From assembly GCA_964433555.1 (NCBI GenBank), contig CAYSRG010000008.1:16134-80133 (forward strand): DNA of 64,000 nt. Direction: 5' to 3'. Shown piece after piece: positions 44,156 to 53,838 of the stretch (its first letter is position 1; every line of letters begins with the position of its first letter). The stretch is from Stramentimicrobium sp964433555 (GTDB lineage Bacteria; Atribacterota; Phoenicimicrobiia; Phoenicimicrobiales; Stramentimicrobiaceae). The notes under the pieces were generated by a model that had not been told where the DNA came from, made no database searches, and saw only the letters and a list, made by a program, of their open reading frames with translations. Both the position numbers and the translations under genes were made by a program.

Positions 44156-44189
44156 TGGGGATATAAGATATTTCTATCTTATATCCCCA
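44156..44189. terminator. Long perfect hairpin after the amino-acid-binding protein
   Basis: TGGGGATATAAGATA and its exact reverse complement form a 15-pair stem with loop TTTC, 61 bases after the stop. Downstream GTTTAATGTT is only moderately T-rich. It is the most stable hairpin in the window and probably ends the transcript or protects its 3' end. Confidence 0.7.
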
Positions 44190-44237
44190 GTTTAATGTTA
44201 CAATATAGAATATCCTGAAGAGAAAAATATTGCTTAA

Positions 44238-44437
44238 AATTATTCTTCCCTGGCTTTTATAGCAACCCATATTGAGTTAACCAGCTCAGATAAGATTGTG
44301 GTATCCAAATATTTGTTTATATCGAAGCTTTTTTAGTAATCGGAATAATCTATTTGACCATTGTCTACATAGCTACTAAAATCTTAAATATACTAGAGGA
44401 AAAATCAGCTTTTCCGGGATGGGAGAATAAAAAATAA
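44238..44437 (+). pseudogene. Remnant of amino-acid ABC transporter permease (C-terminal fragment, frameshifted)
   Basis: One frame (from 44238) reads NYSSLAFIATHIELTSSDKI then VVSKYLF, matching the SSLAS-x-IGVxELT...QIVSSxY segment of HisM/GlnP-type permeases. Near 44315 the homology jumps by one base to a frame reading YIEAFLVIGIIYLTIVYIAT and ending in ENKK at TAA 44435-44437, the last helix of the same family. The N-terminal three quarters and the ATPase gene are missing. The remnant stop overlaps the ATG of the next gene (TAATG), preserving the ancestral coupling of permease and aminotransferase genes. Confidence 0.75.
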
Positions 44438-45459
44438 TGAGTGAAGACAGAACGAAAAAATCAATACATTTAGAGCATTCTAGCTTAAAATATCCTTTGC
44501 CTGAATTATTTTTAAAGGAATTATCTGAAGAATTGTGCTCCATGAATGAATACCCCAGTGGTGGTTACTATAGGCTTCTATCAACCAAATTAGCAGAATA
44601 TGCCGGTACTAATCCGGAAAGTGTTTTACCGACCAATGGTTCAGATGAAGTAATTGAATCGGTTACCAGAGCTTTTGGCAAGAAATTAATCCTCATTCCT
44701 ATTCCTACCTTTTCCCAATATGAAGTCAGTGCCGAACGAAACGGATTTAATAAAAAATTGGTTCCCTGTTTACACGATCATCATTACCGATTAGAATACT
44801 GTGAAGATGATTTAAAAGAAGCCAGCCTGGTCTGGATTTGCAATCCTAACAATCCAACCGGTACATCTATTCCAACAGAGGAGATTATAAGAATATTAGC
44901 TATTGCTCCCGGAATAGTAGCAGTCGATGAGTGTAACTATGAATATCTGGGTAAATCGGTAGTAGATTTAATTGAACAATATCCCAATCTTGTTATTTCC
45001 CGAAGTTTTTCTAAAAATTTTGGTTTGGCAGGATTAAGGTTAGGCTTTATTATTTCGGCAAAAAATAATATCAGGGGAATTGCCCATTATTGTCAGCACT
45101 TTAGAGTCAACAAGATGGCAGAGGTAGCAGGTATTAAGGTATTGAACTATTTAGATTATTTTCAAAAAATATGGCAGGAAATAGCTCAGATAAGAAATTT
45201 TTTTATTGCTGGCTTGAGGGAAAGAGGCATCATTGCCCTCCCCTCGCAAACCAATTTTGTCTTAGCTGATTTTATCTCTGAAGAAAAAACCAGAAAAGTA
45301 TGGCAATATTTAAAAAAGGAGAAGGTCTATACCTTTGCCGCCTGGGAAGAAGAGTTTTCCGGTCTTGATAAACATTACATTCGTTTTACTATAAGCAACC
45401 GGGAAGAGATGGCTTATGTGTTAGGGCTACTGGACAGATTTTTAAAAAGTATTTCATAA
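44437..45459 (+). CDS. Pyridoxal-phosphate aminotransferase, histidinol-phosphate aminotransferase-like
   Basis: A 340-residue class I/II aminotransferase. NPESVLPTNGSDEVIESV is the phosphate-binding region, WICNPNNPTGTSIPTEEI the NPNNPTG motif, VAVDECNYEY the ring-contacting Asp region and SRSFSKNFGLAGLRLGF carries the Schiff-base Lys. The family includes HisC and cobalamin CobD (threonine-phosphate decarboxylase). No other his or cob genes are near. Its start overlaps the stop of the decayed permease, so it originally belonged to an amino-acid uptake operon under the TrpR-like regulator, which hints at amino-acid catabolism rather than histidine synthesis. Confidence 0.82.
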   Translation: MSEDRTKKSIHLEHSSLKYPLPELFLKELSEELCSMNEYPSGGYYRLLSTKLAEYAGTNPESVLPTNGSDEVIESVTRAFGKKLILIPIPTFSQYEVSAERNGFNKKLVPCLHDHHYRLEYCEDDLKEASLVWICNPNNPTGTSIPTEEIIRILAIAPGIVAVDECNYEYLGKSVVDLIEQYPNLVISRSFSKNFGLAGLRLGFIISAKNNIRGIAHYCQHFRVNKMAEVAGIKVLNYLDYFQKIWQEIAQIRNFFIAGLRERGIIALPSQTNFVLADFISEEKTRKVWQYLKKEKVYTFAAWEEEFSGLDKHYIRFTISNREEMAYVLGLLDRFLKSIS

Positions 45460-45496
45460 TTAGGATTTTTTAATTATTCAGGAGGACTGTTACTCT

Positions 45497-47776
45497 TTGG
45501 AATATTTTAGATATCAACTGAAAAAAAGTTTATTTATACTATTTTTCTGGCTTAGTATATTGATTTTTTCATTAACTTTAGATGCTCAGCAGCTGGATGA
45601 GAGAGTGGAAAAACAGTTAAAGATTTTTCAGCTATCTTATTTTTTAGAAGAAGGAGATGGTTTTCCCAGGGAGAATGCTTATTTTAACAATGCTCTTGCT
45701 TACCTGGAAAATGAACATCTTAGCCTGGCTATAGGAGAATTAGAAAAGATTGAATATAACAGCCTATATATTCCTCTCTATTTAAAAAGCCAATTTTTAA
45801 GAGCCCAATGTTATGAAAAAGTCCAACGCTGGGAGTCAGCGATAGGAGTCTATCAGGATCTTCTAATTCAAGTACCGGTTATGCAGGAATATATCCTTTA
45901 TTTATTAGGCAGGGCTTATCAGAAGATCAATGATACCAGTAATGCTAGAAAAGCCTATTTACAGGTAATTAAAGAATATCCTTCAAGCGGATTAACTGCG
46001 CTGATTCACTATCAGTCAGCATTGCTCTATTTGGAGGATCATCAATGGGAACAATTTTGGGAGGAATGTAGTTTAGCGCTGGAGGCTGCACCGGAAGAAA
46101 AGTTTAAAGCAAAAATATTAACTAAAATGAGCGATATTTTATGGGAAGATGGGAAATTTATTGATTCTTTGAAATATCTGAAAGAAATCATAGAAAATCG
46201 CTATGAACGAGAAAAAATCTCATTCCAGGAAAATTTGTATCTAAATAGATTTCAGACAGTCCAACAAAGTGAGCAACTGGAGATACCACCGAATCTATCG
46301 TTGTTTTTTGCCGATCTTCTCCTTAGTTATCGCCGGTATCAAATAGCGGAGATGGTATATGGGGAAATAATTGAGAAATATGCTGAGCAGATTGATTTAG
46401 CACAGATACAGTACAATAAAGCCAGGGCTATTTATTATCAGGGAGATTATGAAAGAGCGATTAATCAGTGTCTTTGTATATTAGATAATTTTGACCAGGA
46501 AGAAATAGTTATAAGAACCTTATATCTGTATGCCGGCGCTTTACTATCCACCGGGAATCGCAGTCAGGCCAGTGAAAAATATCACCAGATTATAGAAAGG
46601 TTTCCCGAAAATTATTTTGCCCAGGTGTCTTATCTGCGTTTATCAGAAATTGAGTTTTTACAGGATAGAAAAGAAGAAGGAATCAATTTTCTGAAGCAAT
46701 TGCTCTCAGAATACCCGGAATCATCACCGGCGCAGGAAGCCGCCTGGAAATTAGCACGCTATTATACCAATCAGAACTTTATTAGTGAGGCATTACCCTA
46801 TTATAAATTTATTTATGAGCGTTTTCCCCTCAGCAGTCAAGCTGATGATGCATTATACTGGATGGGGAAACTGTTATATTCAGAAGACAGCGTGGAAGGG
46901 ATTAAGGTATTTAAGGAATTGTTGTCTCAATGTCCCGATAGTTACTACTCCTTCCGTGTTTCTGCTGAGGTAGGAGATATTAATGATAAGCTGAAAGATT
47001 ATATAGCTCATAGCAAGGGAGTCTCCTTGGAACAATTTAAGAAAAGCTATTTTCCCCAGGGGACAGTTGCTCAGTTGTCTGCTTATAGAGCAGAAATACT
47101 AATGTTACTTAAACTTTATCAAGAATCTATTCTGGAGTTAAGTTATGCCCTCAAGCAAGAACCGGATAATGTTTACTTGCAGCTTTTACTTACCCAGGGA
47201 TATGCAAAAGCTGAAGAATATTACCGATCAAATAGCTATGCCCAGTCATTGCTTAACAATTTTTTAATGGACAATAATAAAGAAATACCTTTGTTAATAT
47301 GGGAATATACCTTTCCTCTTTATTATTACGATTTGGTGGAGCAAATAGCACCCTCCTATCATCTGGATCCTTTTTTAGTTTGGTCAATGATGAGAGAAGA
47401 GAGCCATTTTAACCCTTATGCTGAATCAAGGGCTGGGGCTAGAGGGCTGATGCAGATTACCTTTTCTACCGGGGAATGGATTGCCCAAAAGCTTAATCAT
47501 AAAGAATTCAATTATGATTTACTCTTTACACCAGAGCTTAATATTAGCTTTGGTTGCTGGTATATGCAATATCTACAAGAAAGGTTTAATAAGAATAATT
47601 TTCTGATAATTTCAGGTTATAATGCAGGACCTGGGATTACTGATCAATGGATTGAGACTTTCGATATAAGTGATATAGATGTTTTTGTGGAAAATATTCC
47701 TTATCAAGAGACCACCGAACATATTAAAAAGGTTATACGCTCTTATCTTATCTATCAAATTATTTATAAAAATTAA
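45497..47776 (+). CDS. Lytic transglycosylase with TPR-type repeats (Slt-like)
   Basis: Exported or membrane-anchored murein-cleaving enzyme of 759 residues. The N-terminus has a hydrophobic segment (LFILFFWLSILIFSLTLDA). Most of the chain is TPR-like helical repeats (for example RAQCYEKVQRWESAIGVYQD and ALAYLENEHLSLAIGELEKI), and residues about 610-750 are the SLT domain: DPFLVWSMMREESHFNPYAE with catalytic Glu635, SRAGARGLMQIT and SGYNAGPG. The doughnut-like repeat region should thread glycan strands as in Slt70. Initiation at TTG 45497 behind AGGAGG. Confidence 0.9.
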   Translation: MEYFRYQLKKSLFILFFWLSILIFSLTLDAQQLDERVEKQLKIFQLSYFLEEGDGFPRENAYFNNALAYLENEHLSLAIGELEKIEYNSLYIPLYLKSQFLRAQCYEKVQRWESAIGVYQDLLIQVPVMQEYILYLLGRAYQKINDTSNARKAYLQVIKEYPSSGLTALIHYQSALLYLEDHQWEQFWEECSLALEAAPEEKFKAKILTKMSDILWEDGKFIDSLKYLKEIIENRYEREKISFQENLYLNRFQTVQQSEQLEIPPNLSLFFADLLLSYRRYQIAEMVYGEIIEKYAEQIDLAQIQYNKARAIYYQGDYERAINQCLCILDNFDQEEIVIRTLYLYAGALLSTGNRSQASEKYHQIIERFPENYFAQVSYLRLSEIEFLQDRKEEGINFLKQLLSEYPESSPAQEAAWKLARYYTNQNFISEALPYYKFIYERFPLSSQADDALYWMGKLLYSEDSVEGIKVFKELLSQCPDSYYSFRVSAEVGDINDKLKDYIAHSKGVSLEQFKKSYFPQGTVAQLSAYRAEILMLLKLYQESILELSYALKQEPDNVYLQLLLTQGYAKAEEYYRSNSYAQSLLNNFLMDNNKEIPLLIWEYTFPLYYYDLVEQIAPSYHLDPFLVWSMMREESHFNPYAESRAGARGLMQITFSTGEWIAQKLNHKEFNYDLLFTPELNISFGCWYMQYLQERFNKNNFLIISGYNAGPGITDQWIETFDISDIDVFVENIPYQETTEHIKKVIRSYLIYQIIYKN

Positions 47777-47806
47777 CTGAAGCATATTTAAAGATAGACA
47801 ATAAAA

Positions 47807-47835
47807 TTGACAATATAATAAAAAAACAATAAAAT
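47807..47835 (+). promoter_or_regulatory. Promoter ahead of the HTH gene
   Basis: TTGACA (47807-47812) and TAAAAT (47830-47835) with 17-base spacing, about 130 bases before the HTH gene. Confidence 0.5.
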
Positions 47836-47963
47836 AGATTATGATTCTTAAATAAATGCTTCTGCCATTTTTGCTTTTCTAAGGAGCATATGAAAATTAG
47901 CTCTAGAAAGATATATTAAAGGTAACACAGTTACTTATCTAGTAAGGTAAGGAGGAGAAAGAA

Positions 47964-48149
47964 ATGGAAGAATATCTGACTGCAAAACAGGTAGCAGAAT
48001 ATTTACAGGTCAAACCTCTAACCATCTATCAATGGGCAAGAGAGGACAAGATACCAGCTATAAAAATAGGAAGAATATGGCGCTTTAAAAAAGAAGCCAT
48101 TGATGCCTTTTTAGATGAACAACTGCGCAGAAAAGTTAATAAAAAATAG
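47964..48149 (+). CDS. Small helix-turn-helix protein, excisionase (MerR/Xis-like) family
   Basis: A 61-residue DNA-binding protein: YLTAKQVAEYLQVKPLTIYQ then WAREDKIPAIKIGRIWRFKKEA is the typical winged helix of the excisionase-family HTH_17 domain. Despite the family name there is no integrase, att site or phage gene in the surroundings, so a role as a small chromosomal regulator is more likely. It has a strong RBS (AAGGAGGAG), its own promoter and a probable terminator, making it a stand-alone transcription unit. Confidence 0.85.
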   Translation: MEEYLTAKQVAEYLQVKPLTIYQWAREDKIPAIKIGRIWRFKKEAIDAFLDEQLRRKVNKK

Positions 48150-48199
48150 ATTAACAAGATAGCCTTTCTATAATATTTTATAGTTACTAACCTTAATAA

Positions 48200-48228
48200 A
48201 AGGAATTGGATAATTTTTTTAATTCCTT
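48200..48228 (+). terminator. Probable terminator of the HTH gene
   Basis: AAGGAATT pairs with AATTCCTT across a 13-base loop; the downstream sequence GCATTTTTATTT is T-rich. It lies about 50 bases after the HTH stop. Confidence 0.4.
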
Positions 48229-48256
48229 GCATTTTTATTTAAAAATATAATATAAT
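48227..48256 (+). promoter_or_regulatory. Promoter for the LysM/M23 gene
   Basis: TTGCAT (48227-48232) and TATAAT (48251-48256) with 18-base spacing, overlapping the end of the preceding terminator hairpin and about 120 bases before the ATG. Confidence 0.45.
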
Positions 48257-48374
48257 GAAAAATAAATAAAATTATTCCTTGTTTCGCCTTATCCAAAACA
48301 AATTAAAAAATCCCTTCTTTTAATCTAACTGGTGATACTAAAAATTAAATAAAATTTTTAGGTGTTATAGAAGA

Positions 48375-50324
48375 ATGAATTGCCAAAAAAATGCTTTTAT
48401 CTATAAAGCCTGGCTAATAAAAATTTTCTTACTAATCATTCTTTTTCTAACAAATATTACTTTTACTGTTTTAGCCCAGGATTATATAGATTACAAAATA
48501 CAAAAAGGTGATAGCTTATGGTCTATTGCCAGGCAGTTTCAATTATCAATACAAGAAATTGCTAACACCAATAATCTAAATATTGAACAGACCTTACAAC
48601 CCGGCTTTCTATTAAAAATTCCTCAAGATGAATCTGATAATATTGTTTCTGAAGAACCTTCCTCAATAGTAATCTATACCGTTCAAAAAGGAGAAAGCCT
48701 CTGGGATATTGCTCAACGCTATCGTTTATCATTAGAGCATCTCTCCAAAGTGAATGGGTTACAACAACCAGATACATTATTCATTGGTCAGGAGATAAAA
48801 GTTCCCGTTCCCATAAATAGTAGTAATGAAATAAATAGAGAAATCAATAATGAGTCTGATAAACAGACACCACTGTCTTTCCAGGAGGAAAAATCTAATT
48901 TAAAAGATATAACCAGTAGTGTAAACCAGGGGTTCAGAGAATCGGTTAAGGAAATTAATTATGTAGTAAAACCGGGTGAAAATTTATGGACCATTGCGCA
49001 AAATTATCAGGTTTCCCTAAAGGATCTTTCTCAGGTCAATAGTTTAGAAAATGCCGAAAGATTATCTATTGGTCAAATTATTAAAATACCTTTGGGCAAT
49101 AAACAAACAGAAAATAAGGAACAAACAATTGCTGATGATGGCCAAGAACTTGAGGATAGCTCGATAGAACACATAGTATTAAAAGGAGAAAGCATCTCTA
49201 CTATTGCCCAGAAATATCATATCCCTATAGAAACAATCTGCCAGCTAAATAAGATTACTCCCAATGATTATATTTATCCCGGACAAAGACTTAAAATAAA
49301 AGTTAATGAACAGATTCCCTCCGAAATAGTCTTAGTCCAACAGGGAGAACAGGACAAAAAAAATACTCCAGCTGATAATAAGAAAGTAGAATCAGAAACA
49401 GCTTATTATACTGTTAAACCCGGTGATACCTTATGGAGCATTGCTCAACGACATGGTGTAGCGTTAGAAGGTATTGTAGCCGTTAATTATTTAACCAATA
49501 AAGATATATTATCAGTAGGCCAAAAATTGAAAATACCCGCTATTGGCGGAGAGAATATAAAAACAGCAATCGTGGAATATACAGTAGCTAAGGGTGATAC
49601 CTTATGGAATATTGCTCAAAAGTATAACGTAAGGATGTATGATATTATAAATTTAAACCAATTACAAAATGTGAATCGACTTTCCGTTGGTCAGAAGTTA
49701 AATATACCTTCTTCTGTCCTGGCTGCTGAACAGAGTTCTAACAGCAGCTCAACTGCAGTGCAGGATACTCAAAGAAAAGATGTTGTGCACTATGTACAAA
49801 AAGGAGAAACTCTCTGGCAGATTTCCCAGCAATATCAGGTTAGCTTACAATCCATTACTGGTGCCAATCGTATTTCTGAAAATAGCAGAATATTAGTGGG
49901 ACAGAAACTGGTTATACCCAATGTCCGCAGTGCTCCAAGATCTTCCCTTTCTTTTATCTGGCCTATAAATGGTTTGATTACCTCACATTATGGCGTGAGA
50001 ACTCTGGGTGGAAGAAGCGATTATCATACCGGTATTGATATTGATGGTCGAACTGGTGCCTCGATTAGAGCTGCTGAAAGCGGCAAGGTAAGTTATAATG
50101 GCTATATTAATGGATATGGCAATGTTATCATTATTGATCATCAAGGCGGATATTCAACTGTCTATGCTCACAATTCAGCTAATTTAGTTCAAAAAGGGCA
50201 GAGTGTTAATAGGGGAGATATTATTGCCCGGCTAGGAGCTACTGGTAATGCTACTGGCTCCCATCTTCATTTTGAAATCAGGGTAAATAGCAAACCGGTT
50301 AATCCTATCAATTATTTACCATAA
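48375..50324 (+). CDS. M23 family metalloendopeptidase with seven LysM domains
   Basis: Exported peptidoglycan hydrolase or amidase activator of 649 residues. A signal peptide (hydrophobic core FLLIILFLTNITFTVLAQ) is followed by seven LysM repeats, recognisable from their openings such as YKIQKGDSLWSIA, YTVQKGESLWDIA, YVVKPGENLWTIA, HIVLKGESISTIA, YTVKPGDTLWSIA, YTVAKGDTLWNIA and HYVQKGETLWQIS, joined by Ser/Gln/Asn-rich linkers. The C-terminal M23 domain (about 530-649) has ligands His551 and Asp555 (YHTGIDID) and His632 in HLHFE, with His630 as catalytic His. All residues needed for activity are present, unlike degenerate EnvC/NlpD types. Seven LysM copies is a high number. Confidence 0.93.
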   Translation: MNCQKNAFIYKAWLIKIFLLIILFLTNITFTVLAQDYIDYKIQKGDSLWSIARQFQLSIQEIANTNNLNIEQTLQPGFLLKIPQDESDNIVSEEPSSIVIYTVQKGESLWDIAQRYRLSLEHLSKVNGLQQPDTLFIGQEIKVPVPINSSNEINREINNESDKQTPLSFQEEKSNLKDITSSVNQGFRESVKEINYVVKPGENLWTIAQNYQVSLKDLSQVNSLENAERLSIGQIIKIPLGNKQTENKEQTIADDGQELEDSSIEHIVLKGESISTIAQKYHIPIETICQLNKITPNDYIYPGQRLKIKVNEQIPSEIVLVQQGEQDKKNTPADNKKVESETAYYTVKPGDTLWSIAQRHGVALEGIVAVNYLTNKDILSVGQKLKIPAIGGENIKTAIVEYTVAKGDTLWNIAQKYNVRMYDIINLNQLQNVNRLSVGQKLNIPSSVLAAEQSSNSSSTAVQDTQRKDVVHYVQKGETLWQISQQYQVSLQSITGANRISENSRILVGQKLVIPNVRSAPRSSLSFIWPINGLITSHYGVRTLGGRSDYHTGIDIDGRTGASIRAAESGKVSYNGYINGYGNVIIIDHQGGYSTVYAHNSANLVQKGQSVNRGDIIARLGATGNATGSHLHFEIRVNSKPVNPINYLP

Positions 50325-50478
50325 CAGCTAAGAGGAATTATTTATACTTTTATATAATCTCTTCTTCAGGTACAGACCTAAAAAGAAATCTAAAATTAGG
50401 TTTCATTATTAATATTAATGTGAGAATATAAGAATAAAACAAAAAAAAGATGAAAAATGACCAAAAAAGACAGGAGAT

Positions 50479-51357
50479 ATGATGATTAATAAAGAAAGTA
50501 ACATAATTCAGGGGAAGATTATTGCCGATACTATCAGAGAGGAATTAAAGTCAGAATCTGCTCAATTCTTTCAAAAAACAAATATGAAGCCCAGGCTGGC
50601 AGTAGTAATTGTGGGTGAAGATCCGGCTTCCTTATTTTATGTTCGAATGATTGAAAAAAGCTGTCAACGGGTCGATTTTGACTTCGAAAAACACGCTCTT
50701 CCTGAAAAGACCACAGAACAAGAATTATTGTCTTTACTGCAGCAGTTGAATGACCATAAATCGGTTCATGGCATAATTGTGCAAACTCCTTTACCCAAAC
50801 AGATCAATGAGGATAAAATACGTGAAACATTACCTCCGGCAAAGGATGTAGATTGTTTTAATCCGGTCAATATGGGTAAATTAGCTATGGGGAACCCTGA
50901 TTTTTTACCCTGCACTCCCAATGCTGTTTTTGAGATACTAAAAAGGGAAGAGATTGAAGTAGAAGGCAAGCATGTTGTTATTGTAGGTAGAAGTAGTGTG
51001 GTGGGAAAACCCTTAGCCCTTATTCTGCTCTTAAAAAAACCCCATGCCAATGCCACAGTGACCATCTGCCATTCCCGAACAAAGAACCTGCCTTCTTTTA
51101 CCCAGAAGGGAGATATTGTAGTGGCAGCAGCTGGAGCAGCTCGATTGATTAAGGGGAATATGATAAAAGAAGGCACCATAGTGATTGATGTTGGTACTAA
51201 TGAGGTAGATGGGAAATTGGTGGGAGATGTTGATTTTGAAGAGGTTTCTCTGGTCGCCTCTAAAATTACTCCCGTTCCCGGAGGAGTAGGGCCGGTAACC
51301 AATATGATGCTGATGAAAAATACCTTACAGGCTGCAGAAGGACAATTATTTAAATAA
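50479..51357 (+). CDS. folD: Bifunctional methylenetetrahydrofolate dehydrogenase/cyclohydrolase
   Basis: Interconverts 5,10-methylene-THF and 10-formyl-THF via methenyl-THF in the cytosol. The 292 residues hold the two FolD signatures: VGEDPASLFYVRMIEKSCQR (catalytic Tyr and Lys-type region) and PGGVGPVTNMMLMKNT at the C-terminus. GIIVQTPLPKQI supplies the substrate loop, and VVIVGRSSVVGKPLALILLL is the NADP-binding motif. Translation probably starts at the first of two ATG codons behind CAGGAGATATG. It converges on mnmG with 41 bases between stops. Confidence 0.95.
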   Translation: MMINKESNIIQGKIIADTIREELKSESAQFFQKTNMKPRLAVVIVGEDPASLFYVRMIEKSCQRVDFDFEKHALPEKTTEQELLSLLQQLNDHKSVHGIIVQTPLPKQINEDKIRETLPPAKDVDCFNPVNMGKLAMGNPDFLPCTPNAVFEILKREEIEVEGKHVVIVGRSSVVGKPLALILLLKKPHANATVTICHSRTKNLPSFTQKGDIVVAAAGAARLIKGNMIKEGTIVIDVGTNEVDGKLVGDVDFEEVSLVASKITPVPGGVGPVTNMMLMKNTLQAAEGQLFK

Positions 51358-51398
51358 GAATGTAAATAAAACAATCTTTTATATAATTATATTAGCAA

Positions 51399-53294
51399 CT
51401 ATTGGCCGATATTATCTTTTCTGCTTCTTCTTAATTTTTCCAGATTAATCATGAGAGCGTTAATATCAGAAGGGGTTATCCCTGGGATTCTTTTGGCTTG
51501 ACCCAGTGATACTGGCTTTATTTCATTGAATCTTTGTATACCCTCACGAGAGATTCCATATAGCTGGGAGCAATCAATATCTACAGGTATTTTGTAGTTT
51601 TCACTCTTTTTAAATCTCCTTACTTCCTCTTCCTGTCTTTTTATGTAACCAGAGTATTTTACCTGAATCTCTACCTGCTTAATTACCTCTGGATCTAATG
51701 GTGGTCTATCCGGATCAAGAACAGCTGTCTTATTATAATTTAAATTAGGGCGAGTGAGTAAATCTGCTAAAGTCACCTGCTTTTGAATGGTAGGAGTATT
51801 TAGCAGTTCAAGCTGTTTATTGGTATCTTCATTAGGGTATATCTTTAGGTTAGCAAGCCTCTCTATTTCTCTTTCTATAGCTTCTTTTTTGGCTAAAAAT
51901 TTTTGATATCTCGTCTCTGGAATTAAACCATAGTTATAACCATAAGGTGTTAATCTTAAATCAGCATTATCCTGACGTAATAATAGACGGTATTCTGCCA
52001 GACCAGTTCTTAAACGATATGGTTCAGTAACACCTTTAGTAACCAGGTCATCTATTTCTACCGCAATATAGGCTTGTGAGCGATCCAGAATAAAGGGTTC
52101 CTCCTTATTTAACAGTTGTACAGCATTAATGCCGGCGATAAGTCCCTGTTCGGCAGCTTCTTCATAGCCTGAAGTGCCATTTACCTGGCCAGCCAAAAAT
52201 AGGCCTTTAATTTTTTTGGTTTCCAGGGAATATTTGAGCTGGAAGGGCAGGATTATTTCATATTCAATAGCATAACCATAACGAATTATTTCACAATTTT
52301 CTAATCCCTTAACGGTATGTAAAGCCTCCAGCTGGGCAGTAGGAGGTAGACTGGTAAAGAATCCCTGGACATAAATCTCTTCATTGTCAATGCTCTCCGG
52401 TTCCAGAAATAGCTGATGAGAATTATGATGGGGGAAACGAATTACTTTATCCTCAATAGAGGGACAATATCTGGCAGCAGAACTTTCTATGGTTCCATTA
52501 ACCAAGGGAACCTGATGGAGATACTTTTCAATTACCTGTTGAGTCTTTAGATTGGTTCGAGTAATATAAACACTATGTTCATGGTAAGTTTTCTTTTCTG
52601 ATTCATAGGAAAAAGCCAGTGGCTCACTGGCACTTTTCTGTTCACTTAATTCAGAAAAATTAACACTTCTTCTATGGAGGCGAGGCGGGGTACAGGTGTT
52701 AAAACGGTTGGTTTTAAAGTCCAAGGCTTTTAGCTGATAAGCCAGGTCGATTGAGGCTAATTCTCCTGCTCGCCCGGCACTAAAACATATTTTCCCAATA
52801 TATATTTTGCCGTTTAAGAAAGTTCCGGCAGTCAAAATAACAGCAGGGGCATAAAATTGCACATCAGACTGGACTATTACTCCTTCAACCCTATTCTCTT
52901 TAATCAATAATTGACAGACCATTTCCTGAATTAGAGTTAAGTTCGATTCATTTTGAATAGTCTTTATCATCTCTTCTTTATATCTATTCTTATCCACCTG
53001 GGCTCGCAAAGCCCACATCGCTGGTCCTTTGCTGGTATTGAGCATACGAATATGAAGAGTAGACTTATCAGTATTTTTAGCTAACTCTCCACCCAGGGCA
53101 TCAATTTCTCTGGCTACATGGCCTTTCCCCGGACCGCCAATGGAAGGATTACAGGGCAGAAGAGCAATATTATCTACATTTGAGGTAAGCAGCAATGTTT
53201 TGGCACCACGGCGTGCTGCGGCCAGAGCTGCTTCGCATCCGGCATGCCCGGCTCCAATTACAATAACATCATATTGAAAATGTGAAATTAACAA
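51399..53294 (-). CDS. mnmG: tRNA uridine-5-carboxymethylaminomethyl modification enzyme MnmG (GidA)
   Basis: FAD protein that with MnmE makes the 5-carboxymethylaminomethyl group at the wobble uridine of certain tRNAs. The 631 residues begin with the dinucleotide motif VIVIGAGHAGCEAALAAARR, followed by CNPSIGGPGKGHVAREIDAL, the MLNTSKGPAMWALRAQ segment and, later, GLFLAGQVNGTSGYEEAAEQ. The helical C-terminal tail (PGITPSDINALMINLEKL) that contacts tRNA and MnmE is intact. Initiation appears to be at TTG (53294); no strong RBS is seen. No mnmE or rsmG gene is adjacent. Confidence 0.95.
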   Translation of the reverse strand: MLISHFQYDVIVIGAGHAGCEAALAAARRGAKTLLLTSNVDNIALLPCNPSIGGPGKGHVAREIDALGGELAKNTDKSTLHIRMLNTSKGPAMWALRAQVDKNRYKEEMIKTIQNESNLTLIQEMVCQLLIKENRVEGVIVQSDVQFYAPAVILTAGTFLNGKIYIGKICFSAGRAGELASIDLAYQLKALDFKTNRFNTCTPPRLHRRSVNFSELSEQKSASEPLAFSYESEKKTYHEHSVYITRTNLKTQQVIEKYLHQVPLVNGTIESSAARYCPSIEDKVIRFPHHNSHQLFLEPESIDNEEIYVQGFFTSLPPTAQLEALHTVKGLENCEIIRYGYAIEYEIILPFQLKYSLETKKIKGLFLAGQVNGTSGYEEAAEQGLIAGINAVQLLNKEEPFILDRSQAYIAVEIDDLVTKGVTEPYRLRTGLAEYRLLLRQDNADLRLTPYGYNYGLIPETRYQKFLAKKEAIEREIERLANLKIYPNEDTNKQLELLNTPTIQKQVTLADLLTRPNLNYNKTAVLDPDRPPLDPEVIKQVEIQVKYSGYIKRQEEEVRRFKKSENYKIPVDIDCSQLYGISREGIQRFNEIKPVSLGQAKRIPGITPSDINALMINLEKLRRSRKDNIGQ

Positions 53295-53838
53295 TGTTTT
53301 ATACTCTTTTCTTTCTATTTTTTAGCAATATTTTAGCTGAATATTCCTAATCAATTCAAATTGCTACTTTTATCTTTAATGAAAAATATTCTATTTAACC
53401 ATTATTACTTCTAATAAGAAGCTATTTTATCATGATTAAACAAAAAAAAGATAACATATTCTGAAATATTTTGCATCTATTTTATACCACATTTTATCAT
53501 ATACTCTTTTATTTTGACCCTTTATCTTTTTTGCCACTATAAATACCATAGTTAAAAACGCACTTTAACCAACTAATCTACAAAAAAATTCAATACACAT
53601 TACTCGTTAACAAAAATATATTAAGGAAGAAAGGTATTACAGGGAAAGGAACATACTATACTTTGATTAAGGGCTCATAAAGGACTCAAAGGTAAGAAAA
53701 GAAAGAGTCAGGCTTTACAAATTCACAATAGTACAATCTTCTTTCGTTACCCTATTACCACACAAATAGAAACTTAAACTCATAACTAATCTGTCATTCC
53801 CACACATCTCTGTCCTTATGGAGAACCTTCTCTGATTT

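Noticed and set aside
44234..44596. Open frames around 4234-4596 on the minus strand and similar short antisense frames
   Set aside because: They overlap recognised plus-strand genes or spacers and show no protein family features.
47964..48149. Excisionase-like gene as evidence for a prophage or integrative element
   Set aside because: No integrase, att repeats or phage genes lie near it, and the neighbours are wall and folate genes, so it is treated as an ordinary small regulator.
50766..51374. 202-codon minus-strand open frame opposite folD
   Set aside because: It is the antisense shadow of folD; the translation is rich in Thr/Ser/Pro with no domain, while the plus-strand protein is an unmistakable FolD.
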